From an uncultured Elusimicrobiales bacterium (GTDB lineage: Bacteria > Elusimicrobiota > Elusimicrobia > Elusimicrobiales > Elusimicrobiaceae): 6,256 bases of DNA. The notes beneath the pieces are model-generated. The model was not told the DNA's origin. It did not search any database and was given only the letters and a program-made list of their open reading frames with translations. The DNA is taken from positions 1 to 6,256 of the forward strand of contig CALUQA010000071.1 in the NCBI GenBank assembly GCA_944322775.1, written 5' to 3'. Shown here one piece after another: positions 1-5,738 of the stretch. Within the stretch, counting starts at the first letter, position 1, and every line of letters begins with the position of its first letter. Position numbers and translations under genes: made by a program.

Positions 1-56
1 TGCCATTTACGGGTGGTTTCAACTTCCTTGACGGAAGGCAGAAAAGTTTTCGTCAT
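1..56 (-). CDS. rplM: Ribosomal protein L13 (uL13), N-terminal fragment
   Basis: Only the first 18 codons are in the window; the gene runs off the left edge. The peptide starts MTKTFLPSVKEVE and continues TTRKW. This fits the L13 N-terminus, where an opening MKTF/MKTY-type segment is followed by a Lys/Arg-Trp pair before the first beta strand. L13 is an early-assembling protein of the large ribosomal subunit, usually followed by rpsI (S9), which would lie outside the window. The start at 56 was chosen because it gives the family's normal N-terminus. The frame is open upstream to another ATG at 110, which would add 18 residues, but that codon lies inside a hairpin and has no well-spaced ribosome binding site. 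The nearest Shine-Dalgarno-like run for the chosen start, AAAAGG at 70-75, sits 13 bases away, which is long. The gene has its own promoter at 134-162. The identification rests on a short peptide. Confidence 0.72.
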   Translation of the reverse strand, partial: MTKTFLPSVKEVETTRKW

Positions 57-78
57 AATTTCTTGTTTACCTTTTGTT

Positions 79-114
79 ATTAAAGCGCAGCGGAGTGGTG
101 GCCGCCGCATTAAT
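79..114 (-). promoter_or_regulatory. Hairpin in the rplM 5' leader
   Basis: Read on the minus strand, GCGGCGG (108-102) pairs with CCGCTGC (93-87), giving 7 pairs with one G-U around an 8-base loop. A lower helix of ATTAA (114-110) with TTAAT (83-79) can extend it across an asymmetric internal loop. No U-run follows, so it is not an intrinsic terminator. It lies between the predicted transcription start (about 127) and the rplM start codon. Ribosomal-protein leaders are often autoregulatory, and an L13 leader is known in Firmicutes, but whether this hairpin has that role is inference. Confidence 0.4.
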
Positions 115-133
115 GACTCGTGGTTTCCTGTAT

Positions 134-162
134 ATTATACCAAAACAAAACGAAGCTGTATA
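134..162 (-). promoter_or_regulatory. Sigma70-like promoter for rplM
   Basis: On the minus strand there is a perfect -10 box TATAAT (139-134), directly preceded by TGG, which makes it an extended -10. A 17-base spacer separates it from TATACA (162-157), a 4-of-6 match to the -35 consensus. The predicted transcription start is near 127-129, about 70 bases before the rplM start. The promoter lies just past the dusB stop, with no terminator visible between them, so rplM may also receive readthrough from the nucleotidase-dusB operon. Confidence 0.75.
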
Positions 163-181
163 GGGGAAGAAGAAAAAAAGA

Positions 182-1153
182 CTAAAAAGTAATACTTGCA
201 AACAGCGCGCGGATATCGGCCAGCGTTTCCAAACGCACAAAACGCCCGCGCACTTCGGCCGCGTTGGGGAAGTCCCGCAGCCAATAGCCGGCCGTTTTTT
301 TGCTGCGGCCGACGCCTATTTTTTCGCCGTAGCGGGCAATGTTTTCTTCAATTAAGGCCAAATAAATTTCCACCCGGCGGCGGTTATCCAGCGGGGCCGG
401 AACTTGGCCGGCCAGCTCTTGGGCTATGTCACGAAAAATAAAGGGGTTGCCCACCGCGGCGCGCCCTATCATCACCCCTGCGCAGCCGACGTCAAAAAAA
501 GCCTGTGCGGTTTTGCCGTTGCAAATGCCGCCATTGCCAATGACCGGTATTTTTACGCGCGCACACACTTTGGCCACCGCGTCCAAATTGGGTTCCCCGC
601 TGTGCATATCTTCGGCCGCGCGCCCATGGATTACAACGGCGCTGGCACCCTCACTTTCGGCTATGTGGGCAATTTCGTCACCCAAAATAACGCCGCGTTT
701 TAGTGCAATGCGCGTTTTAAGCGTAACGGGCACTTTAACGGCTTTTACGGCCGCAGCCACCAAATGGCCCAAATGCACGGGGTCTTTCATCAGCACGCAG
801 CCGGCGCCGGCTTTATTGATTTTTTTGACGGGACAGCCGGCATTAATATCCACAATATCTGCACCGCGCTCTTCGGCCGCGCGGGCGGCCTCGGCGATGG
901 TTTGCTCGTCCGAGCCAAAAATTTGCATGGAAACGGGCTTTTCCCGCTCGTCCACCCGCAGCATGCGCAAACTGCGCGGATTGGCATAATGCAGCGCATG
1001 GGCAGACACCATTTCCGCACAGGCCACACCCGCTCCACCGCGCAAACATAAAGCGCGGAAAGGGCCGTCCGTCACGCCGGCCATGGGGGCCAGCCATAAA
1101 TTGTTAGGGGCGGTAAAAGAACCCACCGCAAGCGGACGCACGGGAGAGGTCAT
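182..1153 (-). CDS. dusB: tRNA-dihydrouridine synthase, DusB/NifR3 family
   Basis: This 323-residue flavoenzyme reduces specific uridines in tRNA to dihydrouridine, using FMN and NAD(P)H in the cytoplasm. The family length is normal. An FMN-barrel start LAPMAGVTD lies at residues 21-29, with FR shortly after, then EMVSA (47-51) and MQIFGSD (76-82). The active-site block DINAGCPVKK (102-111) carries the catalytic Cys107. KTRI (146-149), IHGRA (175-179), the phosphate-binding GNGGI (206-210) and MIGRAAVGNP (228-237) follow. The frame is open 20 codons further upstream to an ATG at 1213, but that extension lies inside the preceding gene and resembles no Dus N-terminus. The ATG at 1153 is preferred because it forms an ATGA overlap with the preceding stop and has GGAG (1166-1163) nine bases upstream. 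This implies translational coupling to the lipoprotein gene. DusB rather than DusA or DusC is inferred from motif style. Confidence 0.93.
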   Translation of the reverse strand: MTSPVRPLAVGSFTAPNNLWLAPMAGVTDGPFRALCLRGGAGVACAEMVSAHALHYANPRSLRMLRVDEREKPVSMQIFGSDEQTIAEAARAAEERGADIVDINAGCPVKKINKAGAGCVLMKDPVHLGHLVAAAVKAVKVPVTLKTRIALKRGVILGDEIAHIAESEGASAVVIHGRAAEDMHSGEPNLDAVAKVCARVKIPVIGNGGICNGKTAQAFFDVGCAGVMIGRAAVGNPFIFRDIAQELAGQVPAPLDNRRRVEIYLALIEENIARYGEKIGVGRSKKTAGYWLRDFPNAAEVRGRFVRLETLADIRALFASITF

Positions 1154-2646
1154 TTCACTTTTCTCCAGCGGCCGCCTTCCGGCAGCGGCGCCGTGGTTTT
1201 GGCGGGCAGGCACCAGCGCAGCACGGTGCGCATTTCCACATGCGTATTTTTAAACTCCAAAGAGTCTATAAACGCGTCGTGCCCCGCGCCGCCGGCAAGC
1301 ATGTGGTCCGTTATGGCCACGCGGTACACCTTGGAAGAAGAAAGCGGCGCCCCGTTAAGCGTTACATAGCGCACACGGGAGCCTTCCGGCGCGGACGGGT
1401 TATAGTCCACCCGCAAGCCGGAAATTTGCGCAAAATTGTGCGGCACGCTCAGGCCGGCTTCCAAGGCCTGACGCAGGGCGGCACCTTTAATGTCCAAAAG
1501 AGTAACATGGTCTGCGTACGGATAGACGCCGTACAGGTCATACTGTGTAATTTCTCCTTCGGGCAAATCGGCACGCAGCGAATCTGAGTTGATGACAGCC
1601 GCTTCGGCCTTGGCCCATTTGCGCAGGCAGTCGGCCGTCCAGTCGCCCAAGGGGGATTCTTCGTCCAAGTTTCCTTTTAAAACGCGGCTCATTTGTCCTA
1701 CGGGGCGGTTCATTTGCCCGCGTGCCGTGCGGCGAATGGAGGCAATTTTTTCCGCCACGGCGGGGTCTTCCCCAAAGTCGCGGCGGTACAAAACGATATC
1801 TTCAAATTGAGCGTCCGTCAGTTCCTCATTTTTATTAAAGTACAAAGCAATCTGCCCCACGCCGTCCAACTTAGAGCCGGGATACACAATCAGCGTTTTG
1901 CCCACTTTTTGCGTTTCGGCCGCTTCCCGCCCCAGATTTGAACTTAAAATGATATCAATGCCGGGCACTTCTTCGGCCAGGCGGGCATCGGTAAGGGCTT
2001 TTTCATCGTCAGACACGCCCAACGCGCTTAGCAACACCACCACTTGGGCGCCTTGCTCGCGCAAGGTTTGCACGGTGTCTTTGGCAGCCGCCAGTTCATC
2101 GCTGATAGATAATCCGCCCATGCGGCGTTTTTCTTTGGCGGCCTGTTGGCTGACTAACCCCAAAATACCTATTTTATATTTGCCGGCCTGTTTGATAAGC
2201 CACGGTTTGGCACCGGCGGGCGTTTTTCCGTTAGAGGTTACATTGGACAGAACAAAGGGAAATGGAGAGTTTTTAATGATATACGCTAAAGAGGCCCAAC
2301 CATACACCAAATCTTTATCCGTAAACAGACGCGCCGCATACGGCAAGCTGGCCGCGGCCGTATTGAAATATTCCCCTTTAGACAGGGTGCCTTCCGGCGT
2401 TTGGGCAAACCAGTTGCCCCCCTCCAAAAGCACAAAGGGTTTGGTTTGGCGGGCCAAAAAAGACTTTAAAACAGCCAAGCCGCCCGTTACTTCGTTGCCG
2501 TAGCGCGGTTCGGGACGGGACCAAAAGACGCCTTCTATATCCGACGTAAAAAACAAATACGCAGACGGTTCCTGTTTGGGCCCGCAGGCACAGCACAACA
2601 AAAGCGCTAAAACGCAACAAACATAACGAACGGCTTGTTTTTTCAT
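1150..2646 (-). CDS. Catalytically degenerate 5'-nucleotidase-family lipoprotein
   Basis: This 498-residue protein has the two-domain layout of UshA-type 5'-nucleotidases but has lost its metal site. The N-terminus is a signal peptide with a likely lipid-modified Cys21 (LLLCCACG); the lipobox is imperfect, with Cys at -3. Compared with its downstream-numbered neighbours, TSDTHG becomes TSDIEG (34-39), LD(S/G)GD becomes LEGGN (74-78), GNHEF becomes GWASL (116-120), LVHD becomes LLSA (205-208) and GGHxH becomes SSNLG (235-239). Of the usual metal and catalytic positions only Asp36 remains. The C-terminal domain is better kept: GDWTAD (334-339), NSDSLR (353-358) with the phosphate-binding-type Arg358, YPYADHV (375-381), ISGLRVDYN (408-416) and GGAGHDAF (452-459). 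The reading frame is intact, so it is not a pseudogene. A membrane-anchored nucleotide or nucleoside binder is the likeliest role, by inference. The start overlaps the nucleotidase stop as ATGA and lacks a good ribosome binding site, so translation probably depends on coupling. Confidence 0.85.
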   Translation of the reverse strand: MKKQAVRYVCCVLALLLCCACGPKQEPSAYLFFTSDIEGVFWSRPEPRYGNEVTGGLAVLKSFLARQTKPFVLLEGGNWFAQTPEGTLSKGEYFNTAAASLPYAARLFTDKDLVYGWASLAYIIKNSPFPFVLSNVTSNGKTPAGAKPWLIKQAGKYKIGILGLVSQQAAKEKRRMGGLSISDELAAAKDTVQTLREQGAQVVVLLSALGVSDDEKALTDARLAEEVPGIDIILSSNLGREAAETQKVGKTLIVYPGSKLDGVGQIALYFNKNEELTDAQFEDIVLYRRDFGEDPAVAEKIASIRRTARGQMNRPVGQMSRVLKGNLDEESPLGDWTADCLRKWAKAEAAVINSDSLRADLPEGEITQYDLYGVYPYADHVTLLDIKGAALRQALEAGLSVPHNFAQISGLRVDYNPSAPEGSRVRYVTLNGAPLSSSKVYRVAITDHMLAGGAGHDAFIDSLEFKNTHVEMRTVLRWCLPAKTTAPLPEGGRWRKVK

Positions 2647-4109
2647 TTAAATTCTACAATGCGTCCCGTCGGCACGGCTTTAACCGGGGACTGGGTTTTT
2701 AATCCGTTTTCCAAAATGCTTCTGATGGTTACCCCTTCCACCATTTGTTTTTCGGAATCTTTAATCTTTTTAAACGGCCAGCCTTCGCTGCCGCCATAGC
2801 CGATATAGGAGTTGGTGGCCAGGGTATATTTTTTATTATTTTCCACCGGTTTGCCGTCCACCATAATTTGCAAGTCTTTCACTTTTCCGTTTTTGTTGCG
2901 GTAGGTAATCGTCATGCCGGAATAGGTGAACAGGCTGCGCGGCAACAGGGATTTTTTAACAAAATATTTCAAAAATTTGCCGTCCACCGTCATTTTGACC
3001 ACGCCGTTGTCAAAGGGGTGAATGTCGGTGGTGTCGCGGCGGGTGACGGGGCCCTTTTCCATATCCACGCGGGTGCCGCCGTTGTTATGCACAAAAATCT
3101 GCGTGCCGGCAGCGGCGCGGCTTAAGTCGGCAATCCAATCGTTAAGCGGGCCATCTTTGTGGGTGGGCTCGGTGGAAAAGCGGGTAATATTTTCTTCCGC
3201 TTTGCCAAACACTTCGTCCATGCCGGGCTCTTTAAGCGTTTCGGCGTATTTGGCAATTTCTTCGTCTTGGCCTACTTTTTCAATAACCAGCGGAATTAAT
3301 TCGGACTTGGCGGAAATAAATTTGCCGGTTTCATCGTCGGTTTTCACCGTGATTTTGCTTACATTTTGCAAATTGCAGCCGCTTTCCACATACAAAACGC
3401 CGTTGATGTATTCGTTTTGCACGATGTTATGCACATGGCCGCCAAGAACGATGTTTACTTCGTCACCAAATTTTTTGCCGATTTTGCCCACATAGGCCTG
3501 CGTGCCGTGTTTCACATCTCGTAGTCCGTCGTGCACCAAGACGACCACCACGTCGGGGTTTTCTTGTTCTACTGCTTTTAAGGCTTTTTTCAAAGCAGGC
3601 AGCGGCTTGGTAAATTTATAGGTTTTGTCGTCGTTGGTCGGCACGCGGTTGGCCAGCCCGATGACGGCAATGCTTACGCCGTCTACGTCAAAAATTTTAT
3701 ACGGCAAAATAAGCGGCGGAATTTTGCCCGTTTTGCGTTCCAAAAAGTTAGCTGCCAAAACGGGGAATTTGAGGTTTTGCAAAATAGGTTCAAATCCGGC
3801 ATCGCGGAAGTCAAACTCGTGGTTGCCGATGGTGGTGGCCTGATAGCCCACGGCATTCATTAAAGCGGCGCTTTTAAGACCTTTTGAATTTTTGGCTTCG
3901 GCGGTTCCGTTGGAAAAATCGCCGGAGTCCAACAGCAGATAATCGTCCGGTCCTTCGTCAAGCACTTCCGCCAACGCGGCAAAGCCGCCTTGGCCGTTTT
4001 TGGGGTAGAAAAAGCCATGTGTGTCGCTGGTGTGATAAATCACCGTCGTTTTGGCAAATAAACCGACGGAAGCAAAGGCCAATACTAAAAATAGACTTAG
4101 TTTTTTCAT
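2643..4109 (-). CDS. Periplasmic 5'-nucleotidase B (UshA-like metallophosphatase)
   Basis: This 488-residue secreted enzyme should hydrolyse nucleoside 5'-phosphates, and perhaps related esters or 2',3'-cyclic nucleotides, to nucleoside and phosphate. A Sec signal peptide of about 19 residues ends GLFA, with cleavage likely before Lys20. The N-terminal two-metal phosphatase domain is complete: SDTHG (Asp29, His31), LDSGD (bridging Asp64), GNHEFD (Asn96, His97), LVHDG (His193) and GGHVH (His225, His227). The C-terminal substrate domain has NNGGTR (342-347), PFDN (365-368), the aromatic TYSG (395-398) and GGSEGWPF (439-446). AAGGAG lies five bases before the start, an excellent site. The gene opens the operon with the degenerate lipoprotein and dusB, overlapping the former by ATGA. 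It is a tandem paralogue of the next nucleotidase, aligned without gaps for roughly the first 400 residues. Exact substrate preference cannot be read from the sequence. Confidence 0.93.
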   Translation of the reverse strand: MKKLSLFLVLAFASVGLFAKTTVIYHTSDTHGFFYPKNGQGGFAALAEVLDEGPDDYLLLDSGDFSNGTAEAKNSKGLKSAALMNAVGYQATTIGNHEFDFRDAGFEPILQNLKFPVLAANFLERKTGKIPPLILPYKIFDVDGVSIAVIGLANRVPTNDDKTYKFTKPLPALKKALKAVEQENPDVVVVLVHDGLRDVKHGTQAYVGKIGKKFGDEVNIVLGGHVHNIVQNEYINGVLYVESGCNLQNVSKITVKTDDETGKFISAKSELIPLVIEKVGQDEEIAKYAETLKEPGMDEVFGKAEENITRFSTEPTHKDGPLNDWIADLSRAAAGTQIFVHNNGGTRVDMEKGPVTRRDTTDIHPFDNGVVKMTVDGKFLKYFVKKSLLPRSLFTYSGMTITYRNKNGKVKDLQIMVDGKPVENNKKYTLATNSYIGYGGSEGWPFKKIKDSEKQMVEGVTIRSILENGLKTQSPVKAVPTGRIVEFK

Positions 4110-4114
4110 ACGGT

Positions 4115-4120
4115 CTCCTT
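4115..4120 (-). promoter_or_regulatory. Strong ribosome binding site for nucleotidase B
   Basis: AAGGAG on the minus strand, five bases from the ATG at 4109. It begins directly after the seven-U run of the hairpin at 4121-4147, so that hairpin and the initiation site are contiguous. Confidence 0.85.
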
Positions 4121-4147
4121 AAAAAAACCGGCATGCGCCGCACGCCG
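4121..4147 (-). terminator. Terminator-like hairpin abutting the nucleotidase B start (possible attenuator)
   Basis: On the minus strand CGGCGTGC (4147-4140) pairs with GCATGCCG (4136-4129), giving 8 pairs including one G-U, closed by a GGC triloop. One G and then seven U (4127-4121) follow. This has the form of an intrinsic terminator, but it sits immediately before the Shine-Dalgarno AAGGAG and 11 bases from the start codon. There is no room for a promoter downstream of it, so transcripts of nucleotidase B must pass through it. It could be a backup terminator for the preceding gene, a conditional attenuator, or a stabilising 5' structure. Confidence 0.5.
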
Positions 4148-4161
4148 CAACGACTGACTTT

Positions 4162-4191
4162 ATCCTATCAAAAACAAAACGCCCGCTTCAA
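4162..4191 (-). promoter_or_regulatory. Weak candidate promoter for the nucleotidase B operon
   Basis: On the minus strand TTGAAG (4191-4186) and TAGGAT (4167-4162) are separated by 18 bases; each matches four of six consensus positions. The predicted start near 4155 would place the hairpin at 4121-4147 in the 5' leader. The -35 box overlaps the loop of the terminator at 4170-4200. This is the best promoter I can find in the 103-base gap, but it is a weak match. Confidence 0.25.
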
Positions 4192-4200
4192 GGGCGGGCG
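4170..4200 (-). terminator. Intrinsic terminator of nucleotidase A
   Basis: On the minus strand CGCCCGC (4200-4194) pairs perfectly with GCGGGCG (4186-4180) around a 7-base loop. A U-rich tail TTTTGTTTTT (4179-4170) follows. It starts 12 bases after the nucleotidase A stop codon. The other strand lacks a U-tail, so it acts only in the direction of the genes. Confidence 0.88.
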
Positions 4201-4212
4201 CTTAATAAATGA

Positions 4213-5676
4213 TTACTGTTGTACAATACGGCCTGTGACGGGAGGAGTCAACTTTCCGCGTTTAAAATCTTCTTCCAAAAGATGGCGCACGGTTTTGCGG
4301 CCGGCTTGTTTTAAACTGTCTTTAGGCAGCGTGTTAAACAGCTTGCCTTCGCTTCCGCCGCCGGCCACATAAGAGTTAACAGACAACGTATATTCTTTGT
4401 CCTCCTCCAAGCGTTTGCCGCGCACCCAAATTTTTAAATCTTTTACTTTACCGCTTTTGGTCTTTTTATACGTCAGCGTTAAACCGCTGTAAGCCAGGCG
4501 GTTCCAGGGCACCAGCCCGCCGGCCACCAGTTTTTTTAGAAACTCCCCGCTGACGGTGACATGTATAATGGTATTGTCAAAAGGATACAAATCTATCAAA
4601 TCACGGCGAGTGACGACCCCTTTGGGCAACCCCACGCGGGCACCGCCCGTATTATGAATGCACACATCGGCCGGGGCATAGCGGCAGGTGACGTCGGCCA
4701 CCCAATCGTCCACTTCACTGTCCATATGCTTGTTATCGGTCGAGCGTTTTTCGAACGAAGCCGCCGTTTGACCGACAACATCATCTACGCCCGGTTCGCG
4801 CAAGCTTTCCACAAATTGGGCAATTTTCGATTGTTTGTCTTGCTCATCGGGCACCAAAGCGATCAGTTCTGAACGGGCCGATACAAATTGCCCGGTTTTA
4901 TCGTCCGTTTCAATAGTCACTTTGCTTACGTTTTGGAAGTTACATCCTCCTTCCACAAACAGCATATCGCCGCGGTACACGTTTTGAAAAATTTTGTGTG
5001 CATGCCCGCCAAGCACCACATTCACCTTGCCGCCAAACTGCCGGCCGATATCCCCCACATAGTTGGGGCTGCCGGGGCGGTCATCGTTTAAAGAGTCGTG
5101 CACCAGCACCACCACTGCAGCTGGGTTAAGCGGCTCTATTTCCTGCAAAGCTTTTTGCAAAGCCGGCAACGGCTTGGAAAAACGATAGGTTTGCGAAGGA
5201 TGACTGGGGTTGCGGTTTGCCAGCCCAATAACGGCAATTTTGACACCGTCCACGTCAAAAATCTTGTACGGCAAGATGCCTTGCGGATATTCCCCGTTTT
5301 CAGCCAGCGTCAAATTGGCGGCCAAGAAGGGAAAGCGGGCTTGCTTTAGCATAGCGTCAAACCCGGCGTCTTTAAACGCAAATTCATGGTTTCCTACCGC
5401 CGCCGCGTCATACTTCAACTCATTCATCAGCTGCACGGCTTTAAGCCCTTTGGAATTTTTGGTTTCCACCGTGCCTTCGGCAAAGTCTCCCCCGTCCAAA
5501 AGCAAATATTTTTGGGGGCCGCTTTGCAGCACTTCTGCCAACGCCACTGCTCCGCCTTGGCCGTTTTTGGGGAAGAAAAAACCATGCGTATCACTGGTAT
5601 GATAGATGACGGTTTGTTTGGCACACAAACCCATTGCACAAAAAAGAGCAAATAAAAACAGAACTGTTTTTTTCAT
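4213..5676 (-). CDS. Periplasmic 5'-nucleotidase A (UshA-like metallophosphatase)
   Basis: This 487-residue protein is the paralogue of the nucleotidase at 2643-4109, with the same expected reaction and location. Its signal peptide ends GLCA, with cleavage likely before Lys20. The metal and catalytic residues fall at the same residue numbers as in the paralogue: Asp29/His31 in SDTHG, Asp64 in LDGGD, Asn96/His97 in GNHEF, His193 in LVHD, and His225/His227 in GGHAH. By hand count, 58 of residues 20-101 (82 positions) are identical. The substrate domain differs: NTGGAR (342-347) replaces NNGGTR, and GGSEGKLF (440-447) replaces the Trp-containing GGSEGWPF. AAAGGA (5688-5683) lies six bases before the ATG. 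The gene is bracketed by intrinsic terminators at 5701-5735 and 4170-4200, so it looks monocistronic. No convincing promoter fits between the upstream terminator and the start; it may overlap that terminator, or some readthrough may supply transcription. Confidence 0.93.
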   Translation of the reverse strand: MKKTVLFLFALFCAMGLCAKQTVIYHTSDTHGFFFPKNGQGGAVALAEVLQSGPQKYLLLDGGDFAEGTVETKNSKGLKAVQLMNELKYDAAAVGNHEFAFKDAGFDAMLKQARFPFLAANLTLAENGEYPQGILPYKIFDVDGVKIAVIGLANRNPSHPSQTYRFSKPLPALQKALQEIEPLNPAAVVVLVHDSLNDDRPGSPNYVGDIGRQFGGKVNVVLGGHAHKIFQNVYRGDMLFVEGGCNFQNVSKVTIETDDKTGQFVSARSELIALVPDEQDKQSKIAQFVESLREPGVDDVVGQTAASFEKRSTDNKHMDSEVDDWVADVTCRYAPADVCIHNTGGARVGLPKGVVTRRDLIDLYPFDNTIIHVTVSGEFLKKLVAGGLVPWNRLAYSGLTLTYKKTKSGKVKDLKIWVRGKRLEEDKEYTLSVNSYVAGGGSEGKLFNTLPKDSLKQAGRKTVRHLLEEDFKRGKLTPPVTGRIVQQ

Positions 5677-5682
5677 TTATAT

Positions 5683-5688
5683 TCCTTT
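5683..5688 (-). promoter_or_regulatory. Ribosome binding site for nucleotidase A
   Basis: AAAGGA on the minus strand, six bases before the ATG at 5676. It fixes the start and leaves only about a dozen bases between itself and the U-tail of the upstream terminator. Confidence 0.75.
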
Positions 5689-5700
5689 ATATACTCAGAC

Positions 5701-5735
5701 ATAAAAACGCCCGCCATAAAAAGCGGGCGCAAAAA
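5701..5735 (-). terminator. Intrinsic terminator of the cysteine desulfurase gene
   Basis: On the minus strand CGCCCGC (5729-5723) pairs perfectly with GCGGGCG (5714-5708) around an 8-base, U-rich loop. The tail TTTTTAT (5707-5701) follows. It begins about 10 bases after the stop codon. The seven-pair stem is identical in sequence to that of the terminator at 4170-4200. Confidence 0.88.
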
Positions 5736-5738
5736 CCA

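Noticed and set aside
57..110. Upstream in-frame ATG extending rplM by 18 codons
   Set aside because: The codon sits in a leader hairpin, the nearest AGGA is about 15 bases away, and the start at 56 gives a normal L13 N-terminus.
426..989. Plus-strand open frame of 187 codons
   Set aside because: It is antisense to the well-supported dusB gene, with low-complexity composition typical of a shadow frame and no recognisable domain.
1154..1213. Upstream in-frame ATG extending dusB by 20 codons
   Set aside because: It lies wholly inside the lipoprotein gene, the added residues resemble no Dus N-terminus, and the ATG at 1153 has a good ribosome binding site and a coupling overlap.
1898..2503. Plus-strand open frame of 201 codons
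   Set aside because: It is antisense to the lipoprotein gene, which has clear family motifs; no domain or ribosome binding site supports it.
1150..2646. Calling the lipoprotein gene a pseudogene
   Set aside because: There is no frameshift or internal stop, it has a signal peptide, and its C-terminal motifs remain recognisable; the loss is confined to catalytic positions.
3884..4372. Plus-strand open frame spanning the gap between the two nucleotidases
   Set aside because: It overlaps both nucleotidase genes antisense and runs through two terminator hairpins; its residues resemble no known protein.
5688..5716. TATATA as a -10 box for nucleotidase A, with its -35 in the terminator
   Set aside because: The start point would fall about five bases before the ATG, removing the Shine-Dalgarno, and the -35 match is only three of six.
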